DNA from: CAG-411 sp050875145
Lineage (GTDB): Bacteria > Bacillota > Clostridia > Lachnospirales > Lachnospiraceae
DNA: 64,000 bases
Direction of reading: 5' to 3'
Assembly (NCBI GenBank): GCA_050875145.1
Contig: JBNMLH010000004.1
Span: 124,001 to 188,000 of the forward strand
The notes beneath the pieces are model-generated. The model ran no database searches. It worked only from the letters and a program-made list of their open reading frames with translations, and was not told where the DNA came from. The translations under genes and the position numbers were made by a program. Below are positions 43,499 through 52,342 of this stretch, piece after piece; the first letter of the stretch is position 1, and each line of letters begins with the position of its first letter.

Positions 43499-44395
43499 AT
43501 GAAAGAAATCATAATAGGATTAGGTATCGTAGTTGTTTTACAGGCATGGATGATCGGAAATTATCGGCGGCAGATGAAGAGTATCTGTCGCCAATTGTCG
43601 TTTCTTATGAAAAAGGATAGCAATATGCTATTGACAGGAGATGTACGCATAGGAGGACTTGGAAAATTGTTGGATACCTTAAATGCCTATCTGATGGTGC
43701 AAAGAAAAAAGGAGAGAGCCTATCAGGAAAAAGAAAAAACGATTGCCAACACCTATACCAGTTTATCCCATGATATTCGTACGCCCCTTACTTCCTTGGA
43801 TGGTTATTTTCAACTATTGGAAACCAGTGACACAGAGGAAGAACAAAAGAAATATATTACGATTATTCAGGATAGAATTAAGAGTTTAAAGGATATGTTG
43901 GAAGAATTATTTACCTTTACAAAGTTAAAGAATGCTTCTTTTCAACTGGAATTGTCAAAATGTTGTATCAATCAAATGGTGAAGGATACCATTTTTTCCT
44001 ATTATGATGAATGGATGGACAAGGAGATTACACCACATATTTCCATTGCTGAGAAGAATTATTACATGCAGGGAAATGAACAGGCAATTCGACGAGTATT
44101 ACAAAATATTATTAAAAATGGATTGGATCATGGAGAAAAAGAGGTGGATATTTCGTTACAGGAGATGGAGCAAAAAATTGTGATAGAAATAAAAAACAAA
44201 GTATACCATCCAGAGAATATCGACATTACACAAGTCTTTACACAGTTTTATAAAGCAGATATGGCAAGAAGTAAAACATCCAGTGGTTTGGGATTGTCCA
44301 TCGCAAAAGAATTTGTATTACAAATGCATGGAGAGATTTCTGCCAGAATAGAGGAGGAAAAGTTTTGCGTTTGCATACAGTTTGATAAGATATAG
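43499..44395 (+). CDS. Sensor histidine kinase
   Basis: The 298-residue kinase has one N-terminal transmembrane helix (IIIGLGIVVVLQAWMIG), no extracellular sensor domain, a short linker, the H-box SLSHDIRTPLTSLDG with the phospho-acceptor His, N-box QNIIKNGLDHGEKE and G-box SSGLGLSIAKEF. Kinases of this form take their signal through a partner membrane protein, here probably the ABC permease upstream. AAAGGA lies before the start. It completes the response regulator-ABC-permease-kinase set and is the last gene of the cluster. Confidence 0.9.
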   Translation: MKEIIIGLGIVVVLQAWMIGNYRRQMKSICRQLSFLMKKDSNMLLTGDVRIGGLGKLLDTLNAYLMVQRKKERAYQEKEKTIANTYTSLSHDIRTPLTSLDGYFQLLETSDTEEEQKKYITIIQDRIKSLKDMLEELFTFTKLKNASFQLELSKCCINQMVKDTIFSYYDEWMDKEITPHISIAEKNYYMQGNEQAIRRVLQNIIKNGLDHGEKEVDISLQEMEQKIVIEIKNKVYHPENIDITQVFTQFYKADMARSKTSSGLGLSIAKEFVLQMHGEISARIEEEKFCVCIQFDKI

Positions 44396-44517
44396 AGGGG
44401 TGTCTGTATATTGTTAAGAAAAAGCGGAACTTCTTCTACATTTGAAAAAATTGGAAAAGTGTGGTAAAATTTAATAGTTTGTCACTAGTAAAACTATGAA
44501 AAAAAGGAGAAAAAAGT

Positions 44518-46416
44518 ATGTTTGATTCACGAGTGGAGGAAGCAATACAGCAGCTTTGGGTGGACCCATGGAATGGAGATGGGGAACATGCAAAAAAATT
44601 GTTGGAAGAAGCTGTGGAAGAAGGAAATGGCGATGCTTGCTACTTTCTTGGAAGATGTTATTTGGGAAATGAGTTTATTTTACCTAAATTTGGATTTAAG
44701 GAAGATGATAAGTTGGGAATTGCCTATTTCAACAAAAGTATTGAGCTAGGAAGTGCCGTAGGGATTTTTGGTGCAAGAAGAGTAGCAGGATTTAAACCAA
44801 AGTGTGGAAGCTTTATACAACCACCCTATCTTTCCTTGAGAGAGGTTTGGGATGCGGTACGTGCTTTGGCAGATGAGGGAGAGGTTTTTTGTCAGTATAT
44901 GCTGGCCAATGCCTATTATTATGGAGATTGTATCGAAATGTTGGAAATTCCCGAGGAACAGGTGGATGGACCAATGCTGCAATCGTTCCAGAGAGAGGCA
45001 ATCCAATTATACGAAAAAACCATTGAAAAGAAATTGGTGCTTGGAATAGCAAATTTAATTGATATTTTGTCGTCTGGCGATTATGGGATAGAAGAGGATC
45101 CGAAACGTGTGCAGGAATTGATAGAAATTGGTGCAAAGCTACAACATCCTTATTATGAATGTGAATATGGAACCCAGTTGGAAGATACAAATTTGGATGA
45201 AGCGGTGAGATATTATGAAAAAAGTATTATGCATGGGGAAGACTGGGCATGTTATCGTATGGGAAGGTTGTATACCTATGGTGGAAAATTCCCACAAGAC
45301 TTACAAAAGGCCATGTATTACTTTAAGAAGGGGATAGAAATCGATCCAGATACCATTGGGTGTAACAACAGTTTAGGTGAAATCTATTTCAAAGGTGGAG
45401 ATGGAGTTGAAGTAGATTATGAAAAAGCCGTAAAATGCTTTGAAAGAACGACAAAGCAGGGGAATAACTGGGCATGTGCCATGTTGGGACAATGTTATTT
45501 AAAAGGATTGGGAACACCAGTTGATTATGATGCAGCAAGACGAATGTTTTTAGAAGATCCAGAGGATGAATTGGCAGCAGTTGGGTTAGGGGAAATTTAT
45601 TGTTATGGATTGGGAGTGCCAGCAAATGTTAAGCTAGGAATGGATAAATATATTATTCCAAATGTAGAGAATGAGAGAGCCAAAGAAATATGTGCAGATT
45701 ATAGAAGTGGTAAGATTGGTGGAAAAAAAGCCAGATTACATATGTTATGTGTCGAAATGTTTATCTGTGCAGTAATTGCTATTACTCTTTGTGTGGCAGC
45801 AGAGCTACTCTTGGTGGAATTACCAGCAAAAATGGAACAGAAAAAAGACCCTGCGAAACAAGTGGAAACGGTAAAAGTAGAAAAAGGTGCCATAGGTACG
45901 GAGTATGTAGATGGCGTTGCTGTTTTAACGTCTACAAAAGAGGTACTTGCAAGCAAAGATGTATTTGTACTTCCTCTGGATTCTTATGTAGATTATAAGC
46001 ATTTTGATTACGGAACAGAACATTGGGGAGTTATAAGTTTAGATGACAAATATATACCGGTAAAATATAATTCGCATGCAGAAACCGATAATTATACTCC
46101 AATTGGAAAATTAGTGAAAAAACCATGCGGAAAAATAAAAGATTTAAAAGCATACGCACATCAGGACGAGAGTGCGATTGAAAAGGATGTATATATTGAT
46201 ATGGATGGAGGTATGTACGAAAAGCAGGAAAGTTATGAGGAAAAAGTAAGAGATGCCAAATTGGAGAAATATGTTGCAGATATGGACGAAGATCAGGGAA
46301 GAAATACGAAGTTAGCGAAGGCGATTATGTATAGCTGCATCCCTATGATTTTATTGCTTCATTTCTTGGGAACAGCTATTGGACTATTTGAACCTGTTTT
46401 TCAGAAAAAAGAATAA
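44518..46416 (+). CDS. Sel1-repeat membrane protein
   Basis: The 632-residue protein has several Sel1-like repeats (about 15-60, 120-150, 225-365; for example ACYFLGRCYLGN, WACYRMGRLYTYGGKFPQD, WACAMLGQCYLKGLGTPVD, LAAVGLGEIYCYGLGVPAN). They are followed by a transmembrane helix (about 410-432, FICAVIAITLCVAAELLLVE), an exposed domain of about 160 residues and a last helix (SCIPMILLLHFLGTAIGLF). The repeats bind protein partners. The odd two-helix C-terminus puts the Sel1 repeats on the cytoplasmic side and the middle domain outside, if the signs of flanking charges hold. AAAAGGAG precedes ATG 44518. Function unknown. Confidence 0.75.
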   Translation: MFDSRVEEAIQQLWVDPWNGDGEHAKKLLEEAVEEGNGDACYFLGRCYLGNEFILPKFGFKEDDKLGIAYFNKSIELGSAVGIFGARRVAGFKPKCGSFIQPPYLSLREVWDAVRALADEGEVFCQYMLANAYYYGDCIEMLEIPEEQVDGPMLQSFQREAIQLYEKTIEKKLVLGIANLIDILSSGDYGIEEDPKRVQELIEIGAKLQHPYYECEYGTQLEDTNLDEAVRYYEKSIMHGEDWACYRMGRLYTYGGKFPQDLQKAMYYFKKGIEIDPDTIGCNNSLGEIYFKGGDGVEVDYEKAVKCFERTTKQGNNWACAMLGQCYLKGLGTPVDYDAARRMFLEDPEDELAAVGLGEIYCYGLGVPANVKLGMDKYIIPNVENERAKEICADYRSGKIGGKKARLHMLCVEMFICAVIAITLCVAAELLLVELPAKMEQKKDPAKQVETVKVEKGAIGTEYVDGVAVLTSTKEVLASKDVFVLPLDSYVDYKHFDYGTEHWGVISLDDKYIPVKYNSHAETDNYTPIGKLVKKPCGKIKDLKAYAHQDESAIEKDVYIDMDGGMYEKQESYEEKVRDAKLEKYVADMDEDQGRNTKLAKAIMYSCIPMILLLHFLGTAIGLFEPVFQKKE

Positions 46417-46478
46417 AGAAGGTTAGGAAAGAGGGCTTTCATATACTATTCTCGCAAGAGTTAGAATAAATAGCTAAC

Positions 46479-46512
46479 AAAAAAGAGGAGGTGTGAATGC
46501 CTTCTTTTTTTA
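46479..46512 (+). terminator. Terminator of the Sel1-repeat gene
   Basis: AAAAAAGAGGAGGT pairs imperfectly with ATGCCTTCTTTTTT around GTGA, followed by T residues. Confidence 0.6.
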
Positions 46513-46514
46513 CT

Positions 46515-46555
46515 CTATAGGAAGTGTGTCCTGTGGAGTAAAATACTCTGTGAGA
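46515..46555. repeat. Dispersed two-hairpin intergenic element, copy C
   Basis: ACTCTATAGGA pairs with TCCTGTGGAGT using G-U pairs. GAGTA / TACTC follows and shares bases with the first stem. Element order equals copies A and B. Confidence 0.5.
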
Positions 46556-46688
46556 TAGGTACAATCCTCTTTGCACTGTCAAACTAAAACAGGGAAAATA
46601 TGTAAATTATGTTTGACTGTAATTAATTGTAAGTAAAAAATAGCCGATACAAGATATAAGATAAAATACAGAACAAGGATGTGGTTGT

Positions 46689-47288
46689 ATGAAAGTGGGA
46701 GAGGCAAGAGCTACTTATGGTGCACAATTAAAGGAATATAATACGCAAAAGTTTAAGTTAGCTCAGCAAAAAAAGGCATTAGAAGAAAAAATGAACAGAA
46801 CAGAAAATGGAGCAGTTGTTTATGCAGATGAAGCTGCAAAGTTGGAGCTTATGTATAGTGCGTTAGATGAAAAACAGGAGGAGTACCAAAAGTATATGGA
46901 TCAACTGATGGGGCAATGGGAAATGGAATTCGATAGGGTTGCCATGGAACAGCAGAAAGATTCAGCAAAAGAAGCTGGAGAAGACTTTGGAAAAATTCTG
47001 ACAGTTGCCAGACGTATTATGCATGGAGATATCGTACCACAATCGGATGAAAAAAAATTGATGGAATATGATGGAGATTTGTATCAGATGGCAAAAAATA
47101 TAGGTGCAATGGCGAAGCTAAAGAAGAAAAAGAAATATGATTCGCTTTGGGAGGAAAAAGAAAAGAAGGAGCAGGAAGATCCGATGAAGGCAGCTGATGG
47201 GCAAGATGCAATTTCCGATGGTCCGGAAATTGTTGATGTGGGAGAAGTAATGGCGGCTGCTACAGATAATGCAGAAATGCAAGAATAA
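46689..47288 (+). CDS. Hypothetical coiled-coil protein
   Basis: The 199-residue protein is largely predicted coiled coil: YGAQLKEYNTQKFKLAQQKK and KLELMYSALDEKQEEYQKYM, then a basic KLKKKKKYDSLWEEKEKKEQ and an acidic tail. No signal or membrane segment is seen. It resembles flagellar or DUF-type cytoplasmic scaffold proteins found in this group, without a firm family. Its start follows GGATGTGG, a weak ribosome site. It lies 331 bp before two GTPase genes. Confidence 0.6.
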   Translation: MKVGEARATYGAQLKEYNTQKFKLAQQKKALEEKMNRTENGAVVYADEAAKLELMYSALDEKQEEYQKYMDQLMGQWEMEFDRVAMEQQKDSAKEAGEDFGKILTVARRIMHGDIVPQSDEKKLMEYDGDLYQMAKNIGAMAKLKKKKKYDSLWEEKEKKEQEDPMKAADGQDAISDGPEIVDVGEVMAAATDNAEMQE

Positions 47289-47411
47289 TAGCAATCATTA
47301 AAATGGAGTAACAGTTCAGCCGGGCAGAAATGATTGTACAAATTGCATGTGACTGCTAATAGGTTAAGTGGGATTTTTTGTTGAAAGGATTGACTTTTCC
47401 GAGTTGACTTG

Positions 47412-47441
47412 TTGACAAAAAATGACTTAAAAAGATATAAT
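47412..47441 (+). promoter_or_regulatory. Promoter of the GTPase pair
   Basis: TTGACA (47412-47417), 18-bp spacer, TATAAT (47436-47441). A second weaker box pair (TTGCCG 47471, TATAAT 47492) follows. The rest of the 47289-47619 gap holds an AATGATTG-type inverted repeat and no gene. Confidence 0.75.
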
Positions 47442-47619
47442 AATACTGTTTTATGAGTGTTAGTAAAGGATTGCCGTTCAGTAAATCGTGTTATAATTTA
47501 GAAGCTATTCCAAAGGATGGGAGAGAAAACACAGGATAGTATTAAAATTGGAGAAAAAAATCAGAATGATACATAGTGTCGATGCTGCTTGGTAATGTAA
47601 AAATGAAGGAGAGGGTAAA

Positions 47620-48978
47620 ATGGGACAAGAAAAGGATAAGAAATTTTTAGATGCAATGGAAGCTGACATCATGAATGCAGATATTCCAGAAATAGAAAAG
47701 AATAAGTTGATGAAGAATTTTCTTCATCTCAAGGTGCAAAAAATCAATTTGATGATTACTGGAGCAACTGGTTGTGGTAAAAGTTCAACGATAAATGCCC
47801 TTTTTAATACAGAAGTTGCAAAAGTAGGAGTAGGTGTAGACCCGGAGACTATGGATATAGCTAGATATGATTTGGATAACTTGGTTCTTTGGGATAGCCC
47901 TGGTCTTGGTGATGGAAAAGAGGCAGATAATCGTCATGCAAAAAATATTATTAAGAAGCTTAATGAAAGAGATGAAAATGGAAATCTTTTAATTGATTTA
48001 GTTCTTGTAATTTTAGATGGAAGCACGAGAGATTTAGGAACATCTTATGAACTGATTAATAGCGTAATTGTACCTAATTTGGGAGAAGATAAGGAAGGTA
48101 GGATTCTTGTTGCAATAAATCAAGCTGATGTTGCAATGAAAGGACGTTATTGGAATTATGATGAAAATAAGCCAGAACCTCCATTAGTTGAGTTCCTTGA
48201 AGAAAAGGTTGTATCTGTACAAAAGAGAATAAAGGAAGGTACGGGAATAGATATAACTCCGATATATTATAGTGCAGGTTATAAGGAAGAAGGAATGGAA
48301 CAATGTAGACCTTATAATCTTTCAAAATTATTGTATTATATTATCAAATTTACACCAAAAGAGAAGAGATTATCATTTGTTGATAATGTCAACAGAAATG
48401 AGGAAATGTGGAAAGATAATGATGAGTTAAAGGATTATAGAAAAGGAATACTTGAACAATTTGGTGAAACTGTATCTGATTGTGCGATGCAAGGCGCAGA
48501 CATTGGTGGAGATATTGGAAGTATATTTGGTAGTGCAGGAAAGGTAGCTGGACGTGCTATTGGAGGCGTTGTTGGAGCCACAGTAGGAGTAGTTAAGGAA
48601 GTTGGAAAGCACATTCCGATAGTAAGACACTTTTGTGGTGGTAGTGGTGGTGGTTGTTATATTACAACAGCTACCTGTGAAGAATATGGAAAGCCAGATG
48701 ATTGTTATGAATTAACATTATTTAGAAGTTTTAGAGATAATTGGCTCATAAATCAACCAGATGGAAAAGAACTAATTGAAAAATATTATAAAACTGCGCC
48801 TGCTGTTGTAGAACTAATAAATAAACAACCAAATCGTACGGATATTTATCGTCATCTGAATGATACATATCTCTTACAGTGTTTAAAGTATATTGAAAAG
48901 GGCGAAAACGAAAAGTGTAAGGATTTGTATGTAAATATGATGGAATATTTGTATGAGGAGCAAACTAAATGGCAGTAA
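47620..48978 (+). CDS. GTPase with glycine-zipper segment and CFI-box C-terminus
   Basis: The 452-residue protein has a G domain of the YeeP/YfjP type: G1 GATGCGKSS (48-56), G2-like GVGVDPET, G3 LWDSPGLGDG, G4 AINQADVA and G5-like YYSAGY. After it (about 285-325) comes a glycine-rich zipper (GADIGGDIGSIFGSAGKVAG, then AIGGVVGATVG) that could insert in or bind a membrane. The C-terminus has the CFI-box pattern: GCYITTATCEEYGKPDDCYE, then LTLFRSFRDNWL. GTP hydrolysis can be inferred, the cellular role cannot. It overlaps the next gene by 10 bp, so the two GTPases are coupled. GGAG lies before ATG 47620. Confidence 0.8.
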   Translation: MGQEKDKKFLDAMEADIMNADIPEIEKNKLMKNFLHLKVQKINLMITGATGCGKSSTINALFNTEVAKVGVGVDPETMDIARYDLDNLVLWDSPGLGDGKEADNRHAKNIIKKLNERDENGNLLIDLVLVILDGSTRDLGTSYELINSVIVPNLGEDKEGRILVAINQADVAMKGRYWNYDENKPEPPLVEFLEEKVVSVQKRIKEGTGIDITPIYYSAGYKEEGMEQCRPYNLSKLLYYIIKFTPKEKRLSFVDNVNRNEEMWKDNDELKDYRKGILEQFGETVSDCAMQGADIGGDIGSIFGSAGKVAGRAIGGVVGATVGVVKEVGKHIPIVRHFCGGSGGGCYITTATCEEYGKPDDCYELTLFRSFRDNWLINQPDGKELIEKYYKTAPAVVELINKQPNRTDIYRHLNDTYLLQCLKYIEKGENEKCKDLYVNMMEYLYEEQTKWQ

Positions 48979-49661
48979 AGTTCAGTACATATCGTACGAG
49001 TGATATTGATAATAATCTGAAAAAAATGCAGATACGCCCTTTAGATGTGATGGTCACAGGAGTTACTGGAGCCGGAAAATCTACTACCTTGAATGCATTT
49101 TTTCAAAAAACTGTAGCCAAAGTTGGGGATGGAGTAGACCCCGAAACCATGGAATTGGATTCATATGAGTTGAATGATTTTTTTAGAATGTGGGATACTC
49201 CTGGACTAGGTGATGGTGTTGAGATAGACCAAATTCATAAAAAGAAGATGGTAGACCTTCTTTATAAAACATATGGTTCAGATGGAGCAACCTATGGATT
49301 TATTGATATGGTGCTTGTGATAATTGAAGGTGCAAATCGCGATATGGGAACTACATATACTTTGCTTAATGAGGTTGTTGTACCCAATATTCAAAATGAT
49401 AGAATATTTATTGTTATTAATCAAGCAGATGTTGCTATGAAAGGTAGACATTGGAACTATTCTACAAGTACACCAGATACACAACTGTTGAATTTTTTAG
49501 ATGAGCAAGCGTATTCTATTCAAAATAGAGTAAAGGAAGCAACGGGAATTAGTATTATGAAACCTGTTTATTATTCTGCTGAATATGGTTGGAATGTAGA
49601 AAAGGTGTTTGATTTTGTTATTGATAATATGCCAACACAGAGAAGAATATTAATGAAATAG
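48969..49661 (+). CDS. Second GTPase, paralogue of the upstream GTPase
   Basis: The 230-residue protein is a G domain without the zipper and CFI box. It has G1 GVTGAGKST (31-39), a VGDGVDPET switch, G3 MWDTPGLGDG and G4 INQADVAMKGRHWNY, and is close to the upstream protein over its whole length (for example NQADVAMKG plus WNY). It stops near the end of the G domain (YSAEYGWNVEKVFDFVIDNM). It overlaps the upstream gene by 10 bp and lacks its own ribosome site beyond GAGGAG in the upstream coding end. It could form a heterodimer with its larger neighbour, which is inference. Confidence 0.8.
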   Translation: MAVKFSTYRTSDIDNNLKKMQIRPLDVMVTGVTGAGKSTTLNAFFQKTVAKVGDGVDPETMELDSYELNDFFRMWDTPGLGDGVEIDQIHKKKMVDLLYKTYGSDGATYGFIDMVLVIIEGANRDMGTTYTLLNEVVVPNIQNDRIFIVINQADVAMKGRHWNYSTSTPDTQLLNFLDEQAYSIQNRVKEATGISIMKPVYYSAEYGWNVEKVFDFVIDNMPTQRRILMK

Positions 49662-49870
49662 TCTAGCTAATAAATATTAATAAAGAAATGTCGATTTTTT
49701 TGACTAAAAAAGAGTGTACTTATCTCTTGGTTGGGAGTGTGAAATAGGGTGTATAATAAGTATAGTAAATATAGAAAATAGAATAAATATATGATATAAT
49801 AAAATTAAAGTACACGAAAAGTGTATTTTTGGAAGAAAAACATGAAAACAAAAATAGGGAGGGTTTCAAA

Positions 49871-52135
49871 ATGATGAGCAAAAAACTAAAGAAAGCAACG
49901 GTGGCAGTTGCAGCTTTATCTCTTGCAGTATCTGGTGTGCCAACAACGATATTTCCACAGAATGTGGCTATTGTAAATGCTTCTGTAGATGATGAAGTGT
50001 TTGAGAGTGGAGATTTTCGTTATAAGGTAACGGATAATAATACCAAGGTTAGTATTCTTGGATTTACAGAGAGCGCAAAAGAAAAGACTACAGTAGAAAT
50101 TCCAACTACAGTAAATTATGATGATTATGATTTTCCTGTTGCAGCGATTGAAGAAGAGGCATTTAAAGGGAACACAGCGATTACATCCATCGTATTTACA
50201 GACAAGGATGGAAACGTAACGAATCAGACGAATCTTTCTAAAATTGGAAAGTCTGCATTCGAGGGATGTACCGGATTGACAGCAGTGACACTTGCAGAGG
50301 GGGTAAAAATTTTAGGAAGTAGTACGTTTGAAGGATGTACAAAGCTTACAACTGTAAATCTTCCGTCTACAATAGCAGAGGTAGATACAAGTCTTTATGG
50401 CAATAGTCCGTTTTTGAAATGTACAGAGTTACAGAAGGTAACTTTTGCAGAGGGAACGACCAAGATTCCTAATAATATATTTGGAAATTGTGACTTTATC
50501 ACGACAGCATCATTTAATATGCCGGAAACGGTAACTACGATTGGTAGTGAGGCATTTAAAGGGGTAACAAAGCTTGACAGTATTACATTTTCAAAAAATT
50601 TAAAGACAATAGGGAGAAATGCATTTGAGGGGTGTAGTGGATTAAAGAGTATTGCATTTCCTGCATCATTAACTACAATAGGAAGTAATAGTTTTGATGG
50701 TTGTGAGCTTTTAACAGAAGTAACGCTTCCAAAGAGTGTAGCTAAAGTAGAAACGAATCTATACGATAATAGTCCTTTTACAAACTGCAAAAATTTAAAA
50801 AAGGTTATATTTGAAGAGGGAATGGAGACTATTCCAGCCTATATTTTAAGTGCAGCTACCAGTGTAAAAGAAGTGAGTATTCCAGAAACGGTAACAGCAA
50901 TTGGAGATAATGCATTTAATGATGTTGCACAGTTAAAGAACGTTACTTTACCAAAACAATTAAAATCAATTGGTAGAGGAGTATTTGCAGGATGTAGTGC
51001 GTTGACTGCAATTACATTTCCGGAAACATTGACAACAATAGGAAGTAACAGTTTTGAAAAGTGTAATCGTTTAACAGAAGTAACGATACCAAAGAGCGTA
51101 ACAAAGGTAGAAACAAATCTATATGATAATAGTCCATTTACAAATTGCGAAAATTTAACCAAAGTGGTATTTGAAGAGGGAATGGAAACAGTACCAGCTT
51201 ATATTTTAAATGGAGCGAAGAGTGTGACGGAAGTAACTATTCCAGATACTGTAACTGTGATTGGAAGAAATGCATTTGCAGAATGCAACGCTTTGGAAAA
51301 TGTTAAATTGCCAAAAAATTTGACAACAATAGGAAGTAACAGTTTTGAGAAGTGTAATCGTTTAACAGAAGTAACGATACCAAAGAGCGTAACAAAGGTA
51401 GAAACAAATCTATATGATAATAGTCCATTTACAAATTGCGAAAATTTAACCAAAGTGGTATTTGAAGAGGGAATGGAAGAAATACCGGCTTACATTTTAA
51501 ATGGAGCAAGTAGTGTAACAGCAGTATGCATCCCAGCAAGTGTAACAAAGATTCAGAACAAAGCATTTGAAGGTATAAAAGATAAGATTACGATTTATGG
51601 ATATGCAAATACCTATGCAGAAACTTATGCAAAAGAAAATAATATTCCATTTGCATTGTATGGTGAGGCTCCGGTTATAGCAACACCAACACCAGTTGCA
51701 CCAGTAACAACAGCACCAGTGCAGACACCAGAGGCACCAGCAACAACAGCACCAGTGCAGACACCAGAGGCACCAGCAACAACAGCACCAACACAGACGC
51801 CAAAGGTCACAGCAGTACCAACTAAGACACCAGAGGTAACGGTAAAAGCACCAAAGAAAGTAACTGTGACTACAGTGAAGAGAAATAGTGCAAAAAAAGC
51901 AACGGTTAAGTGGAAGAAGATTGCTGGCGTAGCTGGTTATCAGGTGACGTATTCTACAAAGTCTAATTTCAAGGCAGCAAAGACAAAGCATGTAGCGAAC
52001 AGCAAAAATAGCTATGTGATTACCGGATTGAAAAAAGGAAAAGTTTATTATGTAAAAGTAAGAGCTTATAAGAAAAACAGTGCCGGCAAAAAGATTGTTG
52101 GTGCATATAGTACGGTAAAGAAGATTAAAAAATAG
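49871..52135 (+). CDS. Secreted BspA-like (LRR_5) surface protein with Thr/Pro linker and Fn3-like end
   Basis: The 754-residue product starts MMSKKLKKATVAVAALSLAV, a signal peptide. Residues about 60-600 are LRR_5 repeats of the BspA type (for example IGKSAFEGCTGLTAVTL, IGSNSFEKCNRLTEVTI). Two units of 97 codons are nearly identical. A Thr/Pro/Ala linker (QTPEAPATTAPV repeats, about 612-660) leads to an Fn3-like C-terminal domain (VKWKKIAGVAGYQVTYS, KGKVYYVKVRAYKK). Such proteins bind host or microbial partners. There is no LPXTG or S-layer motif, so the anchor is unknown. ATG 49871 is chosen, with GGAGG 8 bases before it; ATG 49829 would give a non-signal N-terminus. Confidence 0.85.
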   Translation: MMSKKLKKATVAVAALSLAVSGVPTTIFPQNVAIVNASVDDEVFESGDFRYKVTDNNTKVSILGFTESAKEKTTVEIPTTVNYDDYDFPVAAIEEEAFKGNTAITSIVFTDKDGNVTNQTNLSKIGKSAFEGCTGLTAVTLAEGVKILGSSTFEGCTKLTTVNLPSTIAEVDTSLYGNSPFLKCTELQKVTFAEGTTKIPNNIFGNCDFITTASFNMPETVTTIGSEAFKGVTKLDSITFSKNLKTIGRNAFEGCSGLKSIAFPASLTTIGSNSFDGCELLTEVTLPKSVAKVETNLYDNSPFTNCKNLKKVIFEEGMETIPAYILSAATSVKEVSIPETVTAIGDNAFNDVAQLKNVTLPKQLKSIGRGVFAGCSALTAITFPETLTTIGSNSFEKCNRLTEVTIPKSVTKVETNLYDNSPFTNCENLTKVVFEEGMETVPAYILNGAKSVTEVTIPDTVTVIGRNAFAECNALENVKLPKNLTTIGSNSFEKCNRLTEVTIPKSVTKVETNLYDNSPFTNCENLTKVVFEEGMEEIPAYILNGASSVTAVCIPASVTKIQNKAFEGIKDKITIYGYANTYAETYAKENNIPFALYGEAPVIATPTPVAPVTTAPVQTPEAPATTAPVQTPEAPATTAPTQTPKVTAVPTKTPEVTVKAPKKVTVTTVKRNSAKKATVKWKKIAGVAGYQVTYSTKSNFKAAKTKHVANSKNSYVITGLKKGKVYYVKVRAYKKNSAGKKIVGAYSTVKKIKK
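51029..51479 (+). repeat. Near-identical internal repeat of the LRR gene
   Basis: Bases 51029-51188 recur at 51320-51479, offset 291 bp (97 codons), with one mismatch in 160. Older, more diverged copies lie upstream (for example 50680-50830). A 36-base repeat follows in the linker (51710-51790). Confidence 0.85.
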
Positions 52136-52175
52136 TGATATTTTAAGAGAAGAAGAAAAAGAGAATTTTAAGAGG

Positions 52176-52209
52176 GAGAAACCAATGCACCTTATTGGTT
52201 TCTCTTTTT
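52176..52209 (+). terminator. Terminator of the LRR surface-protein gene
   Basis: GAGAAACCAAT pairs with ATTGGTTTCTC, followed by five T residues. Confidence 0.85.
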
Positions 52210-52267
52210 AGTTAGTCAAATATGCTGTCATTTTGCTGAGAAGTATTGCAAGGATGCTTCAAAATGT

Positions 52268-52302
52268 AAGGGAGGTACACACTATCTTAGTGGACCTCCC
52301 TT
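52268..52302. terminator. Hairpin facing the minus-strand surface gene, probable terminator
   Basis: AAGGGAGGT pairs with ACCTCCCTT. It lies 40 bp after the 52343 stop (minus strand). Confidence 0.6.
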
Positions 52303-52342
52303 ATTGCAATATTATGAAAATATAGAAACTTGTTTATCAGAG

